Positions 1-7,485 of a stretch of DNA of 64,000 nt are shown piece by piece; position 1 is the stretch's first letter, and the number at the start of each line of letters is the position of its first letter. The position numbers and the translations under genes were made by a program. This stretch comes from Actinomadura rudentiformis. Lineage in GTDB: Bacteria; Actinomycetota; Actinomycetes; Streptosporangiales; Streptosporangiaceae. The notes under the pieces were generated by a model. The model had not been told where the DNA came from. It saw nothing but the letters and a program-made list of their open reading frames with translations, and did no database searches. The stretch is from contig NZ_WBMT01000006.1 in NCBI RefSeq assembly GCF_008923185.1, forward strand, positions 372,001 through 436,000, given 5' to 3'.

Positions 1-1
1 C

Positions 2-343
2 GACGACGGCTCGCCGCAGGAGGCGATGCGGCGCCTGGTCGCGGCCATGGTGGACGCGGGCGACCGGCTGCTGTTCCTGTGGGGCGACCCGAAGGTCTTC
101 GAGGGCCATCCCACGGTGGACGATCCCGACTGTGACCCTCCGGACGACCCGGTGCTTCGCCTCATCGAGCGCGGGCAGGCCGAGGGCGTGTTCGATCCGG
201 AGCTGAGCCCCGTCTGGATCCAGCATGTGCTGTGGGCGCTGGTCTATACGGCGGTCGAGGAGGCCGACCAGGGGCGCATGCCCCGGCACGGGATCACCTC
301 CACCGTGATCCGCACCCTGGAGAAAGGCGTGCTCAGCCGCTGA
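2..343 (+). CDS. TetR-family regulator, C-terminal part (cut by window edge)
   Basis: The reading frame is open from the window edge and ends at 343, so only the last 113 residues or so are visible and the DNA-binding helix-turn-helix lies outside. The visible part is helical and fits the ligand-binding and dimer domain of a TetR-type repressor, with a typical end in which aromatic and aliphatic residues (WIQHVLWALVYTAVEEAD) precede a charged tail. It runs tail to tail with the WYL regulator, and the two overlap by 11 bases. The target genes cannot be judged because the upstream side is missing. The family call rests only on the C-terminal pattern. Confidence 0.6.
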   Translation, partial: DDGSPQEAMRRLVAAMVDAGDRLLFLWGDPKVFEGHPTVDDPDCDPPDDPVLRLIERGQAEGVFDPELSPVWIQHVLWALVYTAVEEADQGRMPRHGITSTVIRTLEKGVLSR

Positions 344-1322
344 CCGGCCCGGGCGCGGTCACCCCGCCCGAGGCGCGGGCGGCGCGGGCGCTGAGTTCCC
401 GCAGGTAGTCGATGAGCTCCGGGGGCTCGTGCACCTCGAACTCGCATTCGAGCATCACCAGCGACTGGGCCAGCCACGGCAGCGTGTCGGTGTGGCTGCG
501 GAGCCGGCAGGTGCGGTCGTCGATGGGTTCGATGTCGCCGGGCCGGTCGCCCACGCGTCCCCGGACCTGTTCCACCGGGGCGTGCAGGGTGGCGACGGCG
601 CTGTAGGTGGGTGCGAGCGAATAGAGCTTGCTGGTGACGAACGCGGCGGCGTCCTCCTCGGGGAGCTCGCGCGGCGCGTACCGCTGCCCGATGGGGCGTG
701 GTTCTTGAACGCGGTCGACGCGGAAGATGCGCCATCCGTCCCGTTCGACGTCGTAGGCCACCAGGTACCAGCGCTGATGGGCGGGGACCAGATGGTACGG
801 CTCCACCAGCCGCCGGGTCTCGCCGCCGTCGGCCGCCTCGTACCTGAACCGCAGCCGTTCGTGATTGGTGGCGGCCGCGGCGAGCACGGTCAGGTCCTGC
901 GGGTTCACGCTGGGCCTGCCCGCGTCCGCCGCCACCGGCACCGTCGCGGCGCTCAGCGCCCCGACCCGGTGCCGCAACCGCGACGGCAGCACCTGCTCCA
1001 GCTTCGCCATCGCGCGCACGGACGCCTCCCCGATGCCGTCCACGGGATGCCCGGCGGCCGTGCGCAAGCCGACCGCGATCGCCACCGCCTCCTCGTCGTC
1101 CAGCAGCAGCGGCGGCATCGCGGTCCCGGCCACCAGCCGGTAGCCGCCGACGGCCCCCCTCGACGCCTCCACCGGATAGCCCAGCTCGCGCAGCCGCTCG
1201 ATGTCGCGGCGGATCGTGCGCGGGCTCACGCGCAGCCGCTCGGCCAGCTCGCTGCCGGGCCACTCGCGCGGCATCTGCAACAGGGACAGCAGGCTCAGCA
1301 ACCGGGCCGGAGTGTCGCTCAT
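333..1322 (-). CDS. YafY-type HTH/WYL-domain transcriptional regulator
   Basis: A 329-residue one-component regulator. Residues about 1-60 form a winged helix-turn-helix of the HTH_11 kind, with ELAERLRVSPRTIRRDIERL as the recognition region. The middle carries the WYL fold, with the signature stretch RWYLVAYDVERDGWR and following arginines typical of ligand- or nucleic-acid-sensing WYL domains. A C-terminal extension follows. Length and domain order are normal for the family. It is transcribed away from the AlkZ-like gene at 1385, and the 60-base gap between them is the natural place for a shared operator, so it may control that gene. The ligand is unknown. Confidence 0.88.
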   Translation of the reverse strand: MSDTPARLLSLLSLLQMPREWPGSELAERLRVSPRTIRRDIERLRELGYPVEASRGAVGGYRLVAGTAMPPLLLDDEEAVAIAVGLRTAAGHPVDGIGEASVRAMAKLEQVLPSRLRHRVGALSAATVPVAADAGRPSVNPQDLTVLAAAATNHERLRFRYEAADGGETRRLVEPYHLVPAHQRWYLVAYDVERDGWRIFRVDRVQEPRPIGQRYAPRELPEEDAAAFVTSKLYSLAPTYSAVATLHAPVEQVRGRVGDRPGDIEPIDDRTCRLRSHTDTLPWLAQSLVMLECEFEVHEPPELIDYLRELSARAARASGGVTAPGPVSG

Positions 1323-1384
1323 GTTCCCATCATGCCGTGCAGTTAGGTCATGACCTGACCTAGATGGCCCCTAGAGTCGAGGAC

Positions 1385-2539
1385 ATGGACGACCCGCCGC
1401 GTTTCTCCTGGACCGACGTGTGCGCCCGGCGGCTGCACCGGCACGCGCTGACCACCCCGTCGACGAGCGCCACGCCCGCCGACATCGCGGCCGCCATGGC
1501 GAGCACCCACGCTCAGGTGATGTCGGCGGCCGAGCTGGGCATCGCCATGCGCATCGACGGCGCCACCCGGCTGGACGTCCGCGAGGCCCTGTGGACCGAA
1601 CGGAGCCTCGTCAAGACGTTCGGGTTGCGCGGCACGGTCCATGTGATGCCGGCCCGTGATCTCTCGCTCTGGGTCGGCGCGCTGTCCGCGCTGCCGGCCT
1701 CGGCCAACGTCATGCCGAAGGACATCAGGCTCACCCCGGACCAGACCGAGCAGGTCGTCGCGGCCGTCGCCGCCGCGCTCGACGACGCGGAGCTGACGAT
1801 CGACGAGCTCACCGAGGCGGTCGTCGACCATGCCGGCGCGTGGGCGGGGGATCTCGTCATGGAGGCGTTCCAGGGCAAGTGGCCGCGCTGGCGGCAGGCC
1901 ATGCACCTGACGGGGATCCGCGGCGTCCTGTGTTTCGCCCCCAACCGGGGCCGCAAGGTCACCTACACCAATCCGCGGCGGTGGCTGCCCGGCTTCGAGC
2001 CGGCCGACGCCGACACCGCCCTCGCATGGCTCGTGCGGAGCTACCTCGGCGCGCACGGCCCGTCCACACCCCAGCGGTTCGCGCACTGGACGGGCACGCA
2101 GAGCACGTGGGCGAGGAGGCTTTTCGACTCTTTGGGCGACGAGCTCCAGCAGGTGGAGGTCGAAGGGGACCCGGCCTGGGTGGTGGCCGGCGACCTCGAC
2201 GTGCCGGTCGTACGGCCCCGTGGTGTGCGGCTCCTGCCGTACTTCGACGGATACGCCTACCGCGTCGGCAACCAGCCGCCCGCGCTGCTCTACCCGGGCC
2301 GCGCCGCGGAACGCGTGCTGCCCGGCAACTTCCAGATTCTCCTCGTGGACGGTGTCGTCGCGGGCCTGTGGCACCAGCGCCGCTCCGGCAAGCGGATCGA
2401 CATCACCGTCGAGCCGCTCGGCGAGCTCGGCGCCGCGCAGCTCGACGACCTGGACGGGCAGGTGGAACGAGTCGGGGAGATCCTTCAAGCACGGCCGCAG
2501 CTCACCATCGGACCGGTCACCGTCGGCAGCCACGCCTGA
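1385..2539 (+). CDS. AlkZ-like winged-helix DNA-binding/glycosylase-family protein
   Basis: About 384 residues of the HTH_42 (AlkZ/YcaQ-like) superfamily, whose characterised members are DNA glycosylases that unhook crosslinks or alkylated bases; many paralogues are uncharacterised. Visible family features are the N-terminal tandem winged-helix region starting with the pattern W..V.ARRL, a middle block with FGLRGTVHVMPARD, and a C-terminal LLPYFDGYAYR segment. The classical catalytic QxQ-type motif could not be identified with certainty, so glycosylase activity is not claimed. ATG 1385 is preferred; an in-frame ATG at 1364 would add seven residues. It is divergent from the WYL regulator, which may regulate it. 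Confidence 0.75.
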   Translation: MDDPPRFSWTDVCARRLHRHALTTPSTSATPADIAAAMASTHAQVMSAAELGIAMRIDGATRLDVREALWTERSLVKTFGLRGTVHVMPARDLSLWVGALSALPASANVMPKDIRLTPDQTEQVVAAVAAALDDAELTIDELTEAVVDHAGAWAGDLVMEAFQGKWPRWRQAMHLTGIRGVLCFAPNRGRKVTYTNPRRWLPGFEPADADTALAWLVRSYLGAHGPSTPQRFAHWTGTQSTWARRLFDSLGDELQQVEVEGDPAWVVAGDLDVPVVRPRGVRLLPYFDGYAYRVGNQPPALLYPGRAAERVLPGNFQILLVDGVVAGLWHQRRSGKRIDITVEPLGELGAAQLDDLDGQVERVGEILQARPQLTIGPVTVGSHA

Positions 2540-2565
2540 CCTCCGGACGTCCGAGACCGATCACC

Positions 2566-2581
2566 GACAATTATATTTGTC
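2566..2581 (+). promoter_or_regulatory. Candidate ArsR operator overlapping the promoter
   Basis: GACAA and TTGTC form an inverted repeat around an AT-rich core (TTATAT), in an otherwise GC-rich region 37 bases before the ArsR-family start. The core resembles a -10 box, so a bound repressor would block RNA polymerase directly. Autoregulation is inferred from position only. Confidence 0.5.
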
Positions 2582-2617
2582 TTGACGTCTCAGCTTGTCG
2601 GATGCCAGGCTGAGGCC

Positions 2618-3259
2618 ATGGACGAAGTTGCGGTGATCGAGGACGCGGCGGCGGCCGAGGTGTCGCTCGATCCGATGCGTGCCCGGCTGCTGTCGGAGCT
2701 GTCGGAGCCGGCGTCGGCGACGATGCTGGCCGCGCGGGTCGGGCTCGCCCGCCAGAAGGTCAACTACCATCTCAAGGCACTGGAGAAGCACGGGCTCGTC
2801 GAGCTCGTCGAGGAGCGCCGCAAGGGCAACGTCACCGAGCGGATGATGCGGGCGACCGCGGTCTCCTTCGTCATCTCCCCCACTGCCCTGTCGGCGGTCC
2901 AGCCCGATCCGGGGCGCGCCCCCGACCAGCTGTCGGCCCGCTGGCTGCTGGCGGTCGCCGCCCGGCTGGTACGGGACGTCGGCGCCCTGATCACCGGCGC
3001 GGCCAAGGCTGACAAGCGGGTCGCCACGTTCGCCATCGACGGGCACGTCCGGTTCGCCTCGGCGGCCGACCGTGCCGCGTTCGCCGAGGAACTGGCCGCG
3101 ACCGTCACCTCCCTTGTGTCCCGCTATCACGACGACACCGCTGCGGGCGGACGCGAGCACCGCGTCGTCGTCGCCCTCCATCCGAGCGTTCCCAACGCCA
3201 CGCCCCAGACCGAGACCAAGCCCGAGACCGAGCAGTCGGGCGAGACCAAGGAGTCCTGA
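2618..3259 (+). CDS. ArsR-family (HTH_20) transcriptional regulator
   Basis: A 213-residue regulator. Residues about 15-80 are a winged helix with SATMLAARVGLARQKVNYHLKALEKHGLVELVEERRKG, written here as its recognition helix QKVNYHLKALEKHG and wing ELVEERRKG. No metal-binding cysteine pattern is present, so it is not an arsenic or zinc sensor of the classic type. The C-terminal half is helical and of unknown function. The start at 2618 is preferred over 2582 because the upstream codons lie inside the putative operator. The stop is one base before the SRPBCC start, so the two are translationally linked. Such ArsR-SRPBCC pairs are common in actinomycetes. Confidence 0.85.
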   Translation: MDEVAVIEDAAAAEVSLDPMRARLLSELSEPASATMLAARVGLARQKVNYHLKALEKHGLVELVEERRKGNVTERMMRATAVSFVISPTALSAVQPDPGRAPDQLSARWLLAVAARLVRDVGALITGAAKADKRVATFAIDGHVRFASAADRAAFAEELAATVTSLVSRYHDDTAAGGREHRVVVALHPSVPNATPQTETKPETEQSGETKES

Positions 3260-3260
3260 C

Positions 3261-4016
3261 ATGGGCCACGAGTTCGAGTTGCAGAAGGAGATCACGCTCG
3301 CCGCGAGCCCGGAGGACGTATGGGAGGCGATCGCCACCGGCCCGGGCGTGGACGCGTGGTTCATGGGGCGCAGCGAGTTCGAGCCGCGGGAGGGCGGCGC
3401 CGCCACGTTCACCATGGCCGGCCAGACCGAGACGTCCACCATCACCGGCTGGGAGCCGGCCAAACGCTTCGCGTACAACACCGAGCCCGGTGAGGACGGG
3501 AAGTTCATGGCCATCGAGTACCTCATCGAGGGCCGCGGCGGCGGGAGCACGGTGCTGCGGCTCGTGCACAGCGGCGTCCTGGGCGACGACTGGGAGAACG
3601 AGTTCGAGGCCATGAAGACCGGCTGGGACATGTACCTGCACACGCTGGGCCAGTACCTCGTGCACTTCCGCGGCCGCCACGCGGGCACGGTCACCGCCTT
3701 CCGGCCCGGCATCCCGGAAGAGGGTTTCTGGGCAGCGCTCAAGGAGCAGTTCGGACTAGGCGACTCGGTGACTGCGGGCGACCGTGTCAGCCTGTCCGCC
3801 GAAGGTCTGGCTCCCATCGAGGGGGTCGTCGACTACGTCGATCTCCCCTCGTTCCTGGGTGTGCGTACCGATGACGCGCTCTACCGGTTCATCTACTCCG
3901 GGGAGGAGCGCGGCAGCGTGGGAGTGTGCGGCCACCACCTGTTCGCGCCGGGCGTCGACGCCGGTCAGGCCGAGAAGAACTGGCAGGCCTGGCTCAACGA
4001 GCTCCCGGTCGGCTAG
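3261..4016 (+). CDS. SRPBCC/AHSA1-like domain protein
   Basis: A 251-residue protein with an SRPBCC (Bet v1-like) ligand-binding fold of the AHSA1 subfamily. It opens with EITLAASPEDVWEAIATGPG and has the GW-rich middle strand and long C-terminal helix (WENEFEAMKTGWDMYLHTL) usual for the fold. A further C-terminal block of about 100 residues follows, so it is longer than single-domain members. The ATG at 3261 has GGAG about ten bases upstream, and its stop-start spacing to the ArsR gene is one base. The SRPBCC partner of an ArsR regulator often binds a small hydrophobic molecule; the ligand here is unknown. Confidence 0.85.
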   Translation: MGHEFELQKEITLAASPEDVWEAIATGPGVDAWFMGRSEFEPREGGAATFTMAGQTETSTITGWEPAKRFAYNTEPGEDGKFMAIEYLIEGRGGGSTVLRLVHSGVLGDDWENEFEAMKTGWDMYLHTLGQYLVHFRGRHAGTVTAFRPGIPEEGFWAALKEQFGLGDSVTAGDRVSLSAEGLAPIEGVVDYVDLPSFLGVRTDDALYRFIYSGEERGSVGVCGHHLFAPGVDAGQAEKNWQAWLNELPVG

Positions 4017-4096
4017 CGGACCCGCACCGGCGGGCGCCCGGCGACATGCCGCCGGGCGCCCGCTCGTGCATGTGCCTTCTTGCTTGAGCATGCGCC

Positions 4097-4930
4097 TTAC
4101 TTGAAGGCCGCGATGTTCCGCTCCACCCATTCGGCGAACGTGCGGGCAGGACGGCCGAGCACCTTCTCCACGTCCGGGCTCACCTCCTGCTCGGCCGGCG
4201 TCGGCTCGCCCAGGATGTCAAGGGTCCCTTCGGCGACCTCCTCGGGCATGAGCTGCCGCAGCTGCGCGGCCGCATCGGCACGGCTCTGCTCGACGAACTC
4301 GATCCGCGTGCCCAGCGCGTCGGCGATCACCTGTGTGCGCTCGCGCACCGAGCTCAACTCCGGGCCCGTGAGGACGTAGGTGCGGCCGGAGTGCGACTCG
4401 TCCCGCAGGACGGCGGCCGCGACCTCCGCGATGTCGGCCGGGTCGATGACAGGCAGGCCCACGTCGGCGAACGGCGCGACGACCGTCCGGTGCTCCCGGA
4501 TCGCCTCAGCCCACCAGAACGCGTTGGAGGCGAACCCGCCCGGCTGCAAGATGGTCCACTCCAGCCCCGACCGGCGGACGGCCTCCTCGAAGACTCTCGC
4601 CGGGCCGTGCGAGGCGCTGTGCGGCCTGGTGACGGCGCCCTGGGACGTCAACAGGACGATCCGGCGCGTTCCGCTCGCCTTCACGACATCGAGAACGGCG
4701 TACAGATCGATCTCGTTGTCGGGGATCATCAGAAAGATCGCCTCGGCGCCGTCGAGCGCGGGCTTGAGGCTCACGGCATCGGCCATGTCGGCCTGCAGAT
4801 GGCGCACGCCCGCGGGGGCGTCCCCGTCCGCCGGACGGCGCGAGACCGCCGTCACCTTCTCACCGGCCGCCGCGAGTGCCTGGACCAGCGGCCGTCCGAC
4901 GTTCCCCGTCGCTCCGGTTACGACAAACAT
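4097..4930 (-). CDS. NmrA-like NAD(P)-binding atypical SDR
   Basis: A 277-residue atypical short-chain dehydrogenase. The N-terminal Rossmann motif is VTGATGNVGRPLV (GxxGxxG), with AVSRRPADG following strand two, which suggests NADP(H) preference. It has no YxxxK catalytic pair, as expected for NmrA/HSCARG-like redox sensors and quinone reductase relatives. The segment LTSQGAVTRPHSASHGPAR and the later LQPGGFASN fit this group. It is divergently transcribed from an HxlR regulator across a 97-base region with a palindrome, a frequent pairing in which the regulator responds to quinones, aldehydes or thiol stress. Confidence 0.85.
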   Translation of the reverse strand: MFVVTGATGNVGRPLVQALAAAGEKVTAVSRRPADGDAPAGVRHLQADMADAVSLKPALDGAEAIFLMIPDNEIDLYAVLDVVKASGTRRIVLLTSQGAVTRPHSASHGPARVFEEAVRRSGLEWTILQPGGFASNAFWWAEAIREHRTVVAPFADVGLPVIDPADIAEVAAAVLRDESHSGRTYVLTGPELSSVRERTQVIADALGTRIEFVEQSRADAAAQLRQLMPEEVAEGTLDILGEPTPAEQEVSPDVEKVLGRPARTFAEWVERNIAAFK

Positions 4931-4987
4931 GATGAGCTCCTCGTCATTCCATTGCTTGACGAAAGGAAGCTAACACGCTGGTTATAG

Positions 4988-4997
4988 TAGGTACCTA
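4988..4997. promoter_or_regulatory. Palindrome in the NmrA/HxlR divergent promoter
   Basis: TAGGTACCTA is a perfect 10-base palindrome 30 bases before the HxlR start. GTAG and CTAC also flank the wider region in inverted orientation. HxlR proteins often bind GTAC-containing inverted repeats upstream of the reductase they control, so this is a plausible autoregulatory site. No footprint evidence is possible here. Confidence 0.45.
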
Positions 4998-5027
4998 GGA
5001 GAAAGTGACTACCCCGGAGGAGACGCC

Positions 5028-5411
5028 ATGCCGGAGACCGAGTCCTGGACGGCGGCCGCGTCGGCCGACCCGGAGAACGCCTGCCCGATCGCCCCGGTGG
5101 TCGAGATCGTCTTCAGCCGCTGGACCACCCCGATCCTCTGGACGCTCCATGCCCATGGCAAGCAGCGGTTCGTGGAGCTCGAACGCCGCATCGGCACGAT
5201 CACGCCCAAGGTGCTGACCCAGCGGCTGCGCCAGCTGGAGCGGGACGGCCTCGTCGTGCGCACCTACCACCCCGAGGTCCCGCCGCGCGTGGAGTACGAG
5301 ATCAGCGAGCTGGGCCTGAGCCTGGCGCCGCTGTTCGCGACGCTGAACGAGTGGTCGGCGGTCAATCTGCCCAAGGTGGAGCAGGCCCGCGCGGCGCACG
5401 ACGCCGGTTGA
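5028..5411 (+). CDS. HxlR-family transcriptional regulator
   Basis: A 127-residue MarR-like winged-helix regulator of the HxlR family. It has the usual N-terminal cysteine (ENACPIAPVVEIVFSRW), the recognition region GTITPKVLTQRLRQLERDGLV, and the wing RVEYEISELGLSL. In redox-sensing members this N-terminal Cys is the sensor residue, which fits the divergent NmrA-like gene. The ATG at 5028 is preceded by a GGAGGAG ribosome site. Length is normal for the family. Likely job: control of the divergent NmrA-like reductase and itself. Confidence 0.9.
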   Translation: MPETESWTAAASADPENACPIAPVVEIVFSRWTTPILWTLHAHGKQRFVELERRIGTITPKVLTQRLRQLERDGLVVRTYHPEVPPRVEYEISELGLSLAPLFATLNEWSAVNLPKVEQARAAHDAG

Positions 5412-5426
5412 GAGCCCGCTGGTCTC

Positions 5427-6461
5427 TCAGGACGTGGGCTCCTGGCTCGGAGCCGGGAAGCGGAGCTTGTCCACGGCGTTGCGCCGGCGACGTTCGGGAC
5501 GGCGGTCGTAGCGGGCGGTGGTGGCGGGTGAGGAGTGCCCGACCAGCTGCTGCACGGTGACGAGGTCGACGCCCTCGTCGAGGAGGTCGCCGATGAAGGT
5601 GCGGCGGAAGTCGTGCGGCGTCATCGACGGCAGCCCCGCCTCGCGCCGCCGCTTGACGACGACGTTGCGCACCGCCGCGTCGGTGAGCGGGCGATGCTGC
5701 AGGGCACCCGACTTGTGCACGGGCTTGAACAGAGGACCGGCCAGCCGGTCGTCGAGGGAGAGCCACGTGCCCAGCAGGACGGCGGCCGACTCGTGGAGGT
5801 ACTCCATGCGTTCCTTGTCGCCCTTGCCGACGATGCGGAGCGCACGTTCACCGGGGTCGTAGTGCTCTCGGCGCAGACCGGCGATCTCCGAACGCCGCGC
5901 ACCGGTGGTGTAGAGGGTGGCGAGCAGCGCGGCGTCCCGGCGCCCGGCCGGACCGGGATCGAGCGCACAGGCCCGCAGCAGGGCGGCGAACTCGGCCACA
6001 TGGATGCTGCGGCCGCTCGGCAATCTGGAGCCCGTGAAGTTCTTGACCGCCTTGGCGCGCTGGTAGTCGTCGGTGGACATCTCCCCCAGGCTCCACGCCG
6101 CCCGCAGCACGCCGCGCAACGCGGCCAGGTGCTGGTTGCGGTAGGCGGGCGACCAGGGGCGCTCGGCGCCGTCCGGCCCGGGCGACGTCTGCTGACCGAG
6201 AAGTGCGCGGATCGCGGCCGTGTGCTCGGAACGCAGGGCGGCCCAGGGGAAGCCGCGTCCGGCGCTCTTGTCCGCGTCTCCTCCCGAGGCCTCAAGGAGG
6301 AACGCGGCGATGCGGTCAAGGCAGGCTGCCATGGTCCGCCGGGAGCGAGGGCTTTCCAGGGACGCCACGTACACCAGGTAAGGATTGCGGGAGGCAGGCA
6401 CCTCCGCGACCGGATGTGTCAGAGGCGCGGCCACCGGCACGACCTCACTCACATGATCCAC
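5427..6461 (-). CDS. Tyrosine recombinase (XerC/D-like integrase)
   Basis: 344 residues. An N-terminal core-binding domain (about 25-130) is followed by the catalytic domain. The full active-site set is present: R189 in TTGARRSEIAGL, the lysine of GKGDKER (about K213), H283 and R286 in TPHDFRRTF, H309 in VGHSS, and nucleophile Y318 in TTARYDRR. Length matches small actinobacterial Xer-like recombinases rather than large phage integrases. It sits beside a TnpB relic and has no excisionase or conjugation genes nearby, so it may be the survivor of a lost integrative element. No tRNA or attachment site was recognised around it. Its product should still be active on sequence grounds. Confidence 0.9.
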   Translation of the reverse strand: MDHVSEVVPVAAPLTHPVAEVPASRNPYLVYVASLESPRSRRTMAACLDRIAAFLLEASGGDADKSAGRGFPWAALRSEHTAAIRALLGQQTSPGPDGAERPWSPAYRNQHLAALRGVLRAAWSLGEMSTDDYQRAKAVKNFTGSRLPSGRSIHVAEFAALLRACALDPGPAGRRDAALLATLYTTGARRSEIAGLRREHYDPGERALRIVGKGDKERMEYLHESAAVLLGTWLSLDDRLAGPLFKPVHKSGALQHRPLTDAAVRNVVVKRRREAGLPSMTPHDFRRTFIGDLLDEGVDLVTVQQLVGHSSPATTARYDRRPERRRRNAVDKLRFPAPSQEPTS

Positions 6462-6481
6462 GCGTAGACCTTAGTGCCGTT

Positions 6482-6620
6482 TCAGGCAACGTTTGCCCCC
6501 TCGTCGGGGGCGATGTTGGCGCCGCCGACAAGGTCGCGGTGCCCAGTGAACCCGCAAAGCGGGCAGTGAAGGGCGCGTCCCGACGTTTGGGGGCGCGCAG
6601 GCATCCGCCGAGCCGGCAGG
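6482..6620 (-). pseudogene. TnpB (IS200/IS605 OrfB) C-terminal relic
   Basis: Only the C-terminal zinc-ribbon and end of the RuvC domain survive: LHCPLCGFTGHRDLVGGANIA, in which CPLCG matches the second Cys pair and HRDLVGGANI matches the terminal RuvC motif (RD..GAANI). The frame ends with a stop at 6482 and no upstream transposase sequence can be followed beyond roughly 45 residues. It lies between the recombinase and a TetR gene. An intact but different tnpB is present at 58407, so this is a separate old insertion. Confidence 0.75.
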
Positions 6621-6663
6621 CACGCTGATGCCGCCCGGCGCCGACGCCCTCTCCTGGCAGTGG

Positions 6664-7359
6664 CTAGTGCGTCTTCGATGTGGCCTGGGTGAGCAATCCG
6701 TCCACGAAGACCGGGAGCACCAGGGGATAGATGTCGAGGGAGGACCGGGCCGGCCACTGGTCGCCGAGGGCGGCCAGCTGCGGATACCGGGACGGGTCGA
6801 GCTTGCCAAGGCCGAACTCGAAGTCGGCGGCGCCGACGTCGCTTCTCCGGCGGTCGGTGTGGGCGCGGACGAGGATTTCGCCGACGGTGTAGTACCAGAT
6901 GCTGCGGAAGAGGTCGACGGCTTGCAGCGGCGTGCATCCGTACTCGATGGCTCCGGCCACGATGGTCTCGACGAACCACAGCGCGGAATCGCCCAGGCGC
7001 CCGAGGAAGCCGTCGGCGGTGAGGACCTCCGCCCCCCATGGCCAGTCGGCGAGGGCGTCGTGGATCGTGGCCCACGCGACGATGATCCGGTCCCGGGGAT
7101 TGTCGGGCAGATCTGGGCGTGCGACCTGGTCGACGTGCGCGTTGACGAGCTGAACCACCAGATCGTCCTTGTCTCGTACGTGGTGGTACAGGGTCGTCGG
7201 CCCGATATCGAGCTCGGCGGCCAGCCGTCGAATGGTCAGGCTCTCCCAGCCGTCCCGGTCGATGAGCAGGCGAGCGGCCGCGAGGATCTCGGCGCGTGAG
7301 GTCGCCGGTGGCCGGCCGGTGCGGCCGGTCGGCCGCGCGACGTCTCGTTGTCTGGGCAC
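6664..7359 (-). CDS. TetR-family transcriptional repressor of the adjacent efflux locus
   Basis: 231 residues. The N-terminal helix-turn-helix is clear (LTIRRLAAELDIGPTTLYHHV), within a TetR_N domain at about 20-70. The remainder matches the larger TetR class C-terminal ligand-binding domain. It is divergent from the MFS pump, with a near-perfect 24-base palindrome between the two starts. This is the classic arrangement of a drug-sensing repressor controlling its own exporter. The substrate cannot be told from sequence. Confidence 0.9.
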   Translation of the reverse strand: MPRQRDVARPTGRTGRPPATSRAEILAAARLLIDRDGWESLTIRRLAAELDIGPTTLYHHVRDKDDLVVQLVNAHVDQVARPDLPDNPRDRIIVAWATIHDALADWPWGAEVLTADGFLGRLGDSALWFVETIVAGAIEYGCTPLQAVDLFRSIWYYTVGEILVRAHTDRRRSDVGAADFEFGLGKLDPSRYPQLAALGDQWPARSSLDIYPLVLPVFVDGLLTQATSKTH

Positions 7360-7436
7360 CGTCCCATCATGCTGCCCCGCGGTCCGCTCCGGTGAATCGG
7401 CGCTCCTCCCCGTGGGCGGACGGGCCCGGTGGTGCT

Positions 7437-7460
7437 ACTTTAGGAACATGTTCCGAAAGT
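7437..7460. promoter_or_regulatory. Palindromic TetR operator
   Basis: GGAACATGTTCC is a perfect 12-base palindrome, flanked symmetrically by ACTTT and AAAGT with one unmatched base on each side. This gives a 24-base dyad centred between the TetR start (7359) and the MFS start (7486). Size and symmetry are those of TetR-family operators. Confidence 0.8.
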
Positions 7461-7485
7461 CGTCCATGAAGGGAGGCGCGTTGCG

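Noticed and set aside
244..1263. Long open frame opposite and offset to the WYL regulator
   Set aside because: It is an Arg/Ala/Gly-rich shadow of the WYL gene in another frame, with no domain; GC-rich third positions explain it.
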